Shown in pieces: positions 33,116-44,233 of a DNA stretch of 64,000 nucleotides. The first letter of the stretch is position 1. The number at the start of each line of letters is the position of its first letter. The notes under the pieces were generated by a model that saw nothing but the letters and a program-made list of their open reading frames with translations, was not told where the DNA came from and did not search any database. The DNA lies in contig CH003303.1 of the NCBI GenBank assembly GCA_000149265.1, forward strand, positions 2,026 through 66,025, given 5' to 3'. A program made the position numbers and the translations under genes. This stretch comes from Ciona savignyi. Taxonomy: Eukaryota; Chordata; Ascidiacea; Phlebobranchia; Cionidae.

Positions 33116-36100
33116 ATGGCGACGAGGATGGGATAGACTAGCAAGCGGGTTAAGCAGGAATTTAGCAAAGAAAGAGAAGAATGGCGTTCCTGGGCTCAAT
33201 GGCGGAATTTGATGGCCTAGTGGAAGACTGGCCGACGTATGTGGAAAGACTGGAGCAGTATTTCGAGGTAAACGAAATTCATGCCAAGAAACGAATTCCA
33301 CTTATTTTAAACTTGATGGGTGCCAAAACATATGGCTTATTAAAAGACCTAGTATCTCCAGACAAGCCAGCAAGTAAGTCTTATCTAGAAATTGTGAACG
33401 TGTTGTCTGATCATTTGGCCCCAAAACCACTGAAGATTGCAGAACGATTTAAATTTTCTAAAAGAAATCAAGAAGAGGGGGAAAGGGTGCAAGATTATGT
33501 TGCAACTTTACGAAAACTGTCTGAAAAATGTGCCTATGGTAATTTCTTAGATGATGCACTAACCCAGTGTTTTGTATGTGGCCTCCAAAGTGAATCTATC
33601 CAAAGAAGATTGCTTACAGAGTCGGATTTGACCTTCAAGAAAGCAATAGAGATTGCAACTGGAATGGAAAAGGCTTCTAAAGAAACTACGGCCCTGCAAA
33701 ATGCACAATCGGTGTATAAGTTTGACCGATGTGCTGGTACTGGCTCTAGCAATAGAGCGTTCAGGACCAGTAATCAAAGGAGTAGGCCGGAGGTCTGCAT
33801 GCACTGCGGCAGAACTGGGCATGCTGCAAAGTATTGTAACATCGAAAAATGCAACATGTTACCGCTGTGGTCGGGTTGGTCATATCACAAGGGTGTGTAG
33901 CTTGCCCCAGCCAATGAGAGAACGCCGGAGAATGGACCCAAGACATACAGCATTTCAATGAAGCACCCGATAAAGTGAGTTTCCTTAAACTTAATAGTCT
34001 ACATTTAAACCGTGAGATTATAGTGTTGTCACCCAGAGTAAATGATATAACACTGCACATGGAGCTGGACACTGGGTCTGCTTTGTCAGTAATGTCCTGG
34101 TCTAAATTTAAACATACATTTAAAGGTGCCAACCTCGAATCAACCGATATTGTTTTAAAAACGTACACGGGAGAAAAAGTAATACCTGTTGGTGTGTACC
34201 CTGTCAATGTAACTTACAAGAACCAACTCCGGAACCTAAAGTTATACGTATTAAAAGAGGATGGTCCTACTTTATTAGGACGTGAGTGGCTTAAATCATT
34301 TAATAATAAGTGTGGTTGTTTGTATACACTCAATGAAGGAAGCTTCAAAACCTTAGAAGCTATTTTAAGTTCTCACTCTGTTGTTTTCGAGGAAAACCTG
34401 GGCACCTTAAAGAATATCAAGGGGAAATTACACTTGAAACCGGATGTACAACCAAAATTTGTAAAAGCAAGGACACTTGCATACAGTTTAAGAGGCAAAG
34501 TTGACCGGGAACTCACAAGATTGGTACAAGAAGGAACCCTGGAGCCAATCTCATGGAGTGATTGGGCAACGCCAATTGTACCAGTGGTCAAAAAGGATGG
34601 AAGTGTAAGGATCTGTGGCGACTTTAAGGTAACTGTAAACCCGTGTCTGAATATTGAGCAGTATCCGTTACCGCGTATCGAGGATATTTTTGCCAATTTG
34701 GCTGGTGGACAACAATTCTCAAAACTTGATTTAAAAAATGCATATTTACAGATGCTCATGGATGAGGAGTCAAAAACATTATTAACCATTAACACCCACA
34801 GGGGCCTTTATCGTTACAATCGTATGGCTTTTGGAATTGCCTCTGCTCCTGCCTTGTGGCAACGGGCTATAGAACAGGTACTGCAAGGTCTCCCTGGGGT
34901 GCAATGCATTTTGGATGATATGATCATTACCGGCACGACAAGAAATGAACACCTAGAAAATTTGGATAAGGTGCTGCAGAGGTTGAAAGAGTATGGACTA
35001 AGAGCCAACCAGAGCAAATGTGAGTTTTTCAAAGAGAAAATTGAATTTTGTGGTCACATCATTGATAAAAGGGGTCTGCACAAGACACCAGAGAAGATTT
35101 CTGCCATCTTGAACGCTCCTGCCCCAGAAAATGTGACACAAGTACGTTCCTTTCTTGGGTTAGTTAATTATTATCATCGGTTTCTGCCCAACCTGTCTGA
35201 CTGTTTACACCCCATAAATGCATTGCTCGAAAAGGGACATAAATGGATCTGGTCTAAACAATGTCATGATGCATTCGAAGAGGTTAAGAGGTTAGTGGCA
35301 TCAGACAAAGTGTTAATGCACTATAACCCAAAGTTACCCGTCAGACTGGCCTCGGATGCTTCCCCATATGGAATTGGTTGTGTTATTTCTCATGTGTTAC
35401 CGACCGGAGTCGAACGTCCGATTGCGTTTGCCTCCCGTTCCTTATCAACCGCGGAAAGAAATTACTCCCAAATTGATAAAGAGGCACTAGCAATTGTATG
35501 GTCTGTAAAGAAATTTAATACTTACCTGTATGGTAGACATTTCACCATTGTCACAGATCATGCACCATTAACGTCAATATTTAATCCGAAAAAGGGCACC
35601 CCGTTGATGACGGCAGCTCGGTTACAAAGGTATGCCTTATTTTTATCAGCGCATGATTATTCTATTGAATACCGTCGGACCACAGAGCATGGAAATGCAG
35701 ATGCTATGTCACGACTTCCTTGCGAACCAGCTACAAACTTAGATGTTGACTCTGTACAAATGTTTTATCAAGAGCAAGTGTCAACCTTACCCGTTACTGC
35801 AAGTGCAATTGCCCGTGCAACACGGTATGACCCAATGTTGTCTCGCGTATACACCAGTGTGTCCTCGGGTAAATGGAGTAAAACCCCGGAGATGATACCA
35901 TACTGGTCGAAACGGTATGAAATTTTCCATTCATGCAAGGATGTTTAGTGTGGGGTCCGCGGGTAATTATACCCAGGAAAATACAATCCTCTATCTTGAA
36001 GGAGCTGCATATTGGCCACTTGGGAATGGTTAAAATGAAAGCTTTGGCTAGAAGTTATGTATGGTGGCCCAATATTGACAAAGATTTGGAAAATATTTCT

Positions 36101-37191
36101 AAATCCTGTCCTGGGTGTCTTCAAAGTCGGGCTAAACCTACGGAGGTTCGCTTACACCCATGGCAATTTGCAGAAGGTCCGTGGCAGCGGGTACATGTGG
36201 ATTTTGCAGGTCCATTTCAGAAAAACATGTTTTTTATTGCTGTAGATGCTTATTCAAAGTGGCCTGAAGTTATTCCAGTTTCATCTACAACCGCGGAGAG
36301 CACAATCGACGTGTTACGTACCATGTTTGCCAGAAATGGTATCCCAGAACAAATTGTGTCGGATAATGGCCCTCAATTTACATCAACTGATTTTAAAATT
36401 TTTCTTAGCAAAAACGGTGTGCAACACATCACGTCCGCTCCGTATCACCCGGCTACAAATGGTCAAGCAGAACGATTCGTGCAGACATTCAAGAAGGGAC
36501 TGCGCTCGATGGCAAGTGAAAGGGGAAGTATTCACTGCAAATTAGCAAGATTTCTGCTACAATACAGAAATGCACCTCATTCCTTGACGAATGAGAGTCC
36601 TGCAATATTATTTGTAGGTAGATGCCTTCGAATGAGACTGGATCTGGTTCGCCCAGACGTGCGACAAACTGTTCGAGCAAATGTGACCAAACAAGTGATA
36701 AAACACCATGGTCAAGAACCTCGAGATTTTGAGATTGGACAAGCGGTGGCTGTCCTGGACCACCGTGGGACACATCGATGGGCAACGGGAAGAGTGTTGG
36801 CTAAACTCGGCTCTTTAACGTATTCTGTGCAGGTAGAACCCAATTTAACTTGGAAGAGACATGTAAATCAAATGTTTGCGGTACCGGAACCTAGTGGCGC
36901 ACCAGATTGTAATAGTGAAGTTAATAACCATAAGCGCAATGAATTTACTGATGTTACAAATCCACCTAATATAAATATACCACCTTGGGAGGACTTCCCT
37001 GTGCCAACTCCTACAACAGACCATGCCCAAAGCACTAATGAAAATGAAATTGTTACCCCTGTTGAATGTACGACACCTATTATCACTGTGCCAAACCGCC
37101 GATACCCAAATCGAATTCGTAACGCTCCGAAGCGACTCGATCTTTAATGTATTAATGCAATCGTATACCATGTCAAATTAGTGTGGAGGAA

Positions 37192-37369
37192 TGTTGTGTA
37201 TTTATTTCGTATTTATGACGTCATTATTCGGTTGACTGATTTTATGTTTAATCACGTGACTTTGTTGTTCTTTGTGACCTTGGGCCTAACGTGGCTTGCC
37301 CATATACCCGATTATAGTCCAGTGTTACTTTTTGCCTCCTGCACGCAATAAACTGCTGAATATATAACA
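37192..37369 (+). repeat. 3' LTR of the Ty3/gypsy element
   Basis: 178 bp, identical by eye to the 5' LTR, preceded by a purine-rich stretch (GTGTGGAGGAA) and followed by the GGTTG duplication. Confidence 0.95.
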
Positions 37370-37587
37370 GGTTGTTAAGATAAGAACCAGAATTCTGTAT
37401 TGTAAAGTTAGAATTTCTTTTGCTTATCATTTGTTACTTTCAAGGTAAACCTGAGAAGGTATTTAAATAAAATTGCTGTCTAAAATGACGTATATGTAAT
37501 GATTAAAAGCACATTTCCCATTAAAAAACAATAGTTTAACTACGTACACTTCATTCCAGGTTTTAGGTTTAGAGTTGTATAAATACC

Positions 37588-37682
37588 ATGGCAAGCTGGG
37601 GAGGTCATACGTTGCCGGGAACTTTTTTTATTCTTTTTGGGATTTTCTATTCATTAAAATTTCCGTTAAACTATCTCAGAAG
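37588..37682 (+). CDS. TMEM45: TMEM45-like first exon, version a
   Basis: Encodes MASWGGHTLPGTFFILFG and a helix ending NYLRR; donor AG|GTAAGA. It starts 218 bp after the LTR element ends, so the LTR element sits immediately upstream of this promoter. Confidence 0.88.
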
Positions 37683-40600
37683 GTAAGATGAGACAAAAAT
37701 CCAGTTTCTAATTTGCTGGTTTTTTAGATCATTTTCATGGTAATTTTTCTAATTCCACCATCAGCATTCAGATGTTTCAATTGTGGAAGTTTTCTAATTC
37801 CAATTACTCGCAATAACATACTGTATGACCTTAATTAAGTTTGTAATTGTAAGTCGTTTAATACTAAAATTAAAACTGAAGTGGTGAAAACCTATGTATA
37901 AAATATTAAAATCAAAACATTTTTATCTCACTGCTGTTTGTGTAAGATTTTTATTGTTTTGTTTAATTCTTCGTCAAATTTATCACATTCATTCATTACA
38001 AATTCTGTTGAAGTAGGTTTGTTGTATAAGATGGGTAGTTATGGGGGCCATGTGTTGCCTGGATCATTTTTCATTTTTTTTGGCGTCTGGTATGTCATAA
38101 AATACTCATGGAGCTTTCTCAGGTGAGATGCATGGCAATGGCTGTTCGGTTCATCACATAATAAAAATGGTGTTACAGCATGTTTTGTTTAAACCTTTAT
38201 TTCTGTCATTTTGTTTATGGTTTCCCCCATGTTTTCGCTTTGTCTTTGCCAGAAACCTAATAAAATCATTATTTTTTTTATTTATAATGCACCATATGCT
38301 TTTTACTTCATTGTTGCGTTCTAGTTACCCACAAACATCGCATGTTGTTAGAGTTATACACAACGACCCAAAGGCATTCTTTGTACATTATTCTCCCATA
38401 CAACGCATTGAAAAATAATGTGGAAATTCCATCTAAATGAACCGAAGCTGATGTAGAAATTTTGAATCGTTTCCTTTAAACGTATGAGTTCAACTGTCTG
38501 TATATTTTAGTCATGCATGCCCTCTTATTTTAAGTGTTTGTGGCAGGTGTTAAAGGGTGTGCAGTTTTGGTTTATTTTTCTTGTGCATTATTTACAACGG
38601 GGAAGTTTATAAACAGATGTTCTCTATTATTTATTAATCTCCTTTTAACGAATACAATCCCCACCTTGTAATCTATGGCCATGAAGGGTGACACAATGCT
38701 ATAAATATGCAATCTCCCCTTCTTATTAGTATGACAAAATCCTATAAATACCACACCAGTATTGAGCTGATAACAAAATGTGTTTTGATCATAAAGTCAG
38801 GACAGGAAATCATTGATTTCATTTCTATTTATCATGGCTTTAGTAACAATGTGGTAAATTGAAAATATGATACTTACCAATTAAATAGGTCCATATGCAC
38901 ATTAATGCATGTAATAAAACAGCTTAGCAAAACAGCGTCCATAAACTGTTTCATCTATCAATTTTGCAGTTTACATTAAATGTGTGCCATGTCTGTTGTT
39001 AATATATTAATGTAATTATAGTTTTCTAGCCGAAGACATTTTTAGAAGGACATCTAAAAAATGATTGAATTATATTTGAAGCACATTTGTTGTGTATTCG
39101 CCAAAGTAGTGGAATATAAATGTTATATCTTAAACATTGATTAATCCAGACTTTATGTCGCAATGCTAGCATAATGCCCGAATTAAATGTTCAAATTAAA
39201 ACTGTATTTTTGGAAAAACTTAGCAAGCTTTTAACATTCTAATTTTGTAATCCGAGTTAATTAATTTTACGAATTCTTGAACAATTTTTGGTCTGTAGAC
39301 GTATAGCAATTCGAGGGCTGTAATGGTCTGTTTGATTGATATTTGTATATATGTAGAGACTAGAGAGGTTCAAGTGTATTTAAATGTATCCACTATTTAT
39401 ACTCACAAAAGTATAGTGTTTGTATAATGCTATGAAAACACATTAAAATACATTGAATTTGAAATGAATAAGTGAAAGATATTGAACCAGAATAAGCAAA
39501 GCGTTGCTTCATTACATTTCCTACGTGACTTGGATCCCGTAGTTGTCACTATACAAATATCCTAAGTCAACTTCACTTATGTGTCATGTGATGACCTCAT
39601 TTTGTTTGTTGAATTTCTCTTTGCATGGACCGTGGTTCAGAGCTGTTACCCACCAATATAATACCATCACAGCCATGACTCACCTTTAGAATACCATCAC
39701 GGCACTCACCCACCCTTAAAAAACCATCACCCACCTATATAATACCTATCAGGGCCGTCACTAACAGTTAGGGAAAATCCCCCATATACTTCTTTTATTA
39801 ACATGGCTTTCCCATCTATTCAGAGCTCGTACCAACCGTAACGAACCATCTCGATGCTTCGGCAAAATCCCATGTCACGGAATTGTGGTTGAAGGAGTCG
39901 TGAAGATATTCTTCATATCTGTTGGTATGTGAGGTCGTGGGGTGGGAAGTATAATGTGTCTGCAGATTTTATGTATAATGAAAGTGGAATCTAGAAATAA
40001 CGCAAAATTTGAAAAACAAACCCTAGGATTTGAGAACTAACTGACACGAATAAAATTTCTATTGCACAAAAAATTTACAAACTTGTAATGAACCCCTTCT
40101 GATAGAATGAGTTAACTACATAGAAACTACATTTTGGTGGGCAGATTTATAAAATCTTACCCTTAGAAGGCCATTTAACTACTACAATTTGTTAAGGAAC
40201 TGTGTGTCAGATTAGTTATCAACCCCTGCTTACTATGGAATAATCCCTTATCAACCTATGCTTCATATAGATCACTCCTTACTCTTATCCATAATAAATC
40301 TTATTAGGTATGCTGGTTGAGTTGTTCTACCCTGGAGCACCAGGTGGTAGGCTGCACAATGACGTGGGGAACTTCACCCACCCTATGAACTGGCAGCACG
40401 CTACCATGTATTTCTTCTTTGGCATCTCCGGTCTCGCTGATATCGTGTCGCACACGGCGCGTCACGTTATCCCTGCAGGTGGGTACAGTTGCTGTCTCCA
40501 TTTGTAGATTTGCCGTGATTGGACCAGACAAATTTTCTAATAAATACCTCAACTGTGGAAATGTGGTGTTGAATAATTATTATGTTAAATAATCTCTGGC

Positions 40601-42243
40601 CTTGACGATATGTGGACCATCTTGATTCTTCCAGAAAATGTGTAGATAATTTATCATTTGTTTGTAATAAAATGTTGATTTAGATAAGTAGAATATTTAC
40701 TGTTTATCTATGTGAAAACGCAACAGGCATTTATCTCATGAGCAGTTGTAATTGTCAGGTTAACTCGCAACCATCATTGGGTTATCAAAGCTATTGTGGG
40801 GTGTTGTATATGATTAAAACGTTCTTTCAGATTGAATACCCATTAATCCACTAGGTACATGCTATGTCAACTTAGTGCATTGCCCAAAACACACCCGACT
40901 AGCCAGTTACCTGTTTCGAACTTTCGATCTTACAATCTTTCAGTCAGTACTCAGTATCCAGACAATCACTAAAATACATGGTTTTAAAAGTTACATGTGA
41001 ATCACCAAACCCAGCATTTCATATTAAACCTACATGTCTTACAATTCCAGGAATTGATCGATTATTTGGTGGCCTGGCATTGTTTGTTGAAGGTTATTTG
41101 TTTTTCTTCCATTTGCACGGCCGATCCAACATTGATACAAGAATCCACATTCTATTGGTAATTACTTAATAAAAAATGTATCTTTTTATCTCATTGCCAC
41201 CCATCAGTAGTATAACAATATATCCTCAGTTTTTTCTATTCTTACCTTTTCTTTTCTTACACTTCCATTAGCTACACCACAAGCTTATTGCGAACCATCA
41301 AAAAGATAACATATTATATTTTAATCAAAAATATAATAATATCAAATATCAACTAAACCCATTAACTTTTCACTTTTGACTTAAACAGCCACTTTTGAAC
41401 CCACATCCTTTCAGTTTATGATGCTAAAAATCAATGCACATAACCCTCACATGTAGCTTTGTTAACCAGACTAGGTTCATATAATATGAATGATACCCCC
41501 ATACTAACACTTTTTTCCATCTCTATCAAACGACGCAATCCACATTGGATTACCAAATTATGACAAGCAAGGCTACAAATCATTTTATTCCAGACTGCAA
41601 TACAGCACCGGAGGCGGAAATCAACCTGATGTTCATAACGATGTTCTGGTCCTGGCATGTGGCTGCCGCATTTGGATTTGTTAGCCTCTTGTACTTCATT
41701 ATATACAAGTAAGCTGTTTCCTCTGCCTTATATTTTTTATGCAGTGCATACCTGTGCTGATACCTAGATGGTTTGTGTTTTTAACTTTCTCGTATTTTTT
41801 AAATAAAAATGCCCCGATTGTGTACAACATACTGCAGTAACGACATTGGGCATAAAGTTTATGTAATTTTTCATGTTTTGGGGGGTTTGACAGCCATGAA
41901 ATATACCTGCACTAATTATTTATTAGATTATAGTCTTGTTTTATTGACTAGGCTATCAATTATCTGATGATTGCACATGTAATAACACCGCATGCATTTC
42001 ACTGTAATAAGACTGCTTGCACACCGCTTGCAGGTATACTATCATGCTTTAATAGTTGATTCCATTTAAGTTTGCTTGAATGGCTTTGAATTGATATTTT
42101 CGTCCAGATTTCTCAAAATCCGGGGCAAGTTGGACCCGCGCTTCATGCACAGTTATAAGAACTTGAATGGGGGGAATACCCTCGGGCCCTCTTCACCCCT
42201 AAATGGGGGTCTTTTGTCCGAATGTTCGGAGGATGAATTGTAA
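37588..42243 (+). CDS. TMEM45: TMEM45-like multi-pass membrane protein with two alternative first exons
   Basis: Exons: 37588-37682 or 38031-38122 (alternative starts), 39824-39924, 40308-40478, 41051-41157, 41594-41708, 42108-42243. Both first exons encode the family's opening (M-x-GGH-LPG-F with a membrane helix), and both end in phase 2, so either joins RTNRNEPSRCFGK. Later exons give MNWQHATMYFFFGISGLADI, LALFVEGYLFFFHLH, and INLMFITMFWSWHVAAAF. These match TMEM45A/B, a family of about 270-residue proteins of endomembranes with poorly known function. The visible exons total 725 nt and do not keep frame between 41157 and 41594: an exon for about 50 residues (TM5-6 in relatives) is not found. 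The acidic, serine-rich tail resembles the vertebrate C-terminus (LLSGSDEE). Confidence 0.9.
38031..38122 (+). CDS. TMEM45: TMEM45-like first exon, version b
   Basis: Encodes MGSYGGHVLPGSFFIFFG and a helix ending WSFLR; donor AG|GTGAGA. Same length class, phase and pattern as version a, hence a tandem exon duplication with mutually exclusive use rather than a second gene (inference). Confidence 0.85.
38123..39823. other. TMEM45-like intron, nothing recognised
   Basis: 1.7 kb, AT-rich. A 96-residue open frame at 38128-38418 is hydrophobic but has no family match and no splice logic. Confidence 0.6.
40725..40980 (-). mobile_element. SINE remnant, minus orientation
   Basis: Reverse SINE marks: GTAATTGTCAGGTTAACTCG, AGCTATTGTGGGGTGTTGTA, GTGCATTGCCCAAAACACAC, and CAATCTTTCAGTCAGTACTC at the tRNA-like end. 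In a TMEM45-like intron, directly before the exon at 41051. Confidence 0.7.
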
Positions 42244-43850
42244 CCCCAGGAACTAAACGTAACATTTAAATGTTGTAAAATACTCAGAATGAAGCACCTG
42301 GTATCACTTAATGTGTAAAGTTTTTTAATCAGGTTTCTATGGTGCAATTACGTAGAAACCAAACCGCACTATCGCAAAACCAATGACGTTTTTATGCACA
42401 AAACATTCTAATCGTGATACCATCTTTTCCTTGGTAAATGAAGCCGTGTGGTAGATACTGTTGTGTTGTTGCTTTCTATTTAATCAATTTTAGTGGATTC
42501 CAATTAAGGATGATCTGTTTCTGCAAACTACGGTCCATCACCTGACCTGTCAATCAGGATGGACACCGGTCAATTAGGATGAACATCTGTCAATCTGTAT
42601 CGACACCTGTCAATCAGATAGACAAATGTCAATCTGTATGGTCAGCTTGTCAGAAACCCAGGTCTCATCCATATTAACCGTTGCTTGTATATACTTTATC
42701 AAAATAATTTAACAGAATTTTTTATTTTAGAAATTATGTGTGTTTGTGTATTTAGTAATTATATATAGCTTAAGATAGCGTTCAGGATTGGCTGTTATTC
42801 TAAACATAAACTAATACATTATGATAATATGCACTACTTCGATTTATATCAAATTGTATTACAATCAAATCTTATGTAATCAAATAAAATCATTTTATTG
42901 GTAATTATTTTGAGAAATTTTTGTTACCAAGTCAGTCATTACTACTGCGTTAAGCGAAGAAATCCTTGAGATTAAAGCTTTCAAAGCAAAATACATAATT
43001 TTGTACCATGGTATCGGCAAAAAAAACAAGGCCAGGGTTCTTATTTTCGTTTTAATATATGTTTCGGAAAGTGCTTATTAATCTGATTAAACTTTTGGTA
43101 TGTGTTTAAAAAGAATACCCCAGGGGTCGATATATACCAAATCAACGATCCCATTATGGGTTAAAAACGGATTCCGATAATGAAGGCAAAAGTGTTATCA
43201 CAGAGCAAGCCGTCACATCTGGCACCCACCGTGGGGCTATCGGATCTTTGCAGTTATTTGTGCATGTAGGAATAGAGCAGGGGTAGGCACACTTTGAATC
43301 AGCGCCAAAATTATTTCATTCGTAGACTGGTGGGCCAATTTATCGAGCGGCCACTTACATATAGGCCTACAGTAGTATGTAACTAGTAATAAAACATGTT
43401 ATACCCAGAAATGCGGTACATTACTCGTTAAAATCAGAACTCTTGCCTCAAGCGACGCACATATGTAGGGCCTAGCCGTGACATCATTATTTAGATGTGA
43501 CATCGCTATTTAGTCTTGCAACAAGTAGATCACATTCGGCGGGCCAGAATAAAATACTTGGTTGGCGGATTTGCTCCACGGGCAGTAGTTTGTCCATGTT
43601 TATGCTAAAGACTTAAAGTGTCAATTTGTCTGGGAAAAATATTTCAGTTTATATAAGACAGTGGGTAGGTAGGTTCTACTTATTTTTTCAGTATGTACAC
43701 ACTTGGCGAAGAGATGAGATCTCCCTGCCAGCGAACCTCAAGTAAACTAGAGAGTGTCAACCACGTGTTTAACCACCACCATTTGTAAAACACATTTTGT
43801 ATGCCATATATATATGCTACAGGGTCCCTAACCACAGATTGTATTTTATA

Positions 43851-43852
<2 letters not shown>
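42244..43852. other. intergenic, minisatellite and possible hAT remnant
   Basis: Holds five imperfect 21-bp units of the type CACCTGTCAATCAGGATGGA at 42540-42655. At 43277-43620 a degenerate element begins CAGGGGTAGGCACACTTTG and is rich in GGGCCA/GGCGG stretches, reminiscent of a decayed hAT MITE; its far end is unclear. No gene seen. Confidence 0.6.
42540..42655. repeat. 21-bp minisatellite, five units
   Basis: Variants of GACACCTGTCAATCAGGATG repeated head to tail, about 15-25% diverged from one another. Confidence 0.8.
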
Positions 43853-43889
<37 letters not shown>

Positions 43890-44233
43890 GGACGCCTGAT
43901 ACACGTGTACCGGATATCCGGCCGTACATAATAATGATAACAAATAATATTTACATTACATATTTACAATTTTATATTAATGACAATTATAATTTAATTC
44001 ATTTAATCTTTAACAGATGATGACTGAAAAAAATTTGGTGAACTTGAAGGGCGGTGAGTTTTCGAAGGTGAAGGTCAAATTCTGCATGGAAAAAATGTCT
44101 CCCACAAATAGAAGACCTGCTTTTATAGAATTCAGGTTTTTATATAACTACTTTATGGATAATTAAATTATTGAGTCGCTGTAATGCACCTTGTAGCGTA
44201 TAATTGAGGAAGTAATTATAATTGAAGAAATAA

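Larger units (their letters stand above)
32933..37374 (+). mobile_element. Ty3/gypsy LTR retrotransposon, nearly complete, young
   Basis: Identical 178-bp LTRs (32938-33115 and 37192-37369) start TG and end CA, flanked by the 5-bp target duplication GGTTG at 32933-32937 and 37370-37374. The body carries, in order, a gag region with CCHC knuckles (about 33.2-33.95 kb), an aspartic protease with DTGSALSV (about 34.07 kb), reverse transcriptase with ILDDM and RNase H with TDHAPL (about 34.4-35.7 kb), and an integrase with its zinc-binding head and VDFAGPF core (about 36-37 kb). No envelope gene is seen. The LTRs show no difference by eye, so the insertion is recent. Coding lies in more than one frame; apart from the family's usual gag-pol arrangement there appear to be one or two breaks. 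Confidence 0.95.

Noticed and set aside
38128-38418. Hydrophobic 96-residue ORF as an extra TMEM45-like exon
   Set aside because: No resemblance to the family's missing segment, and it lies in the wrong intron.
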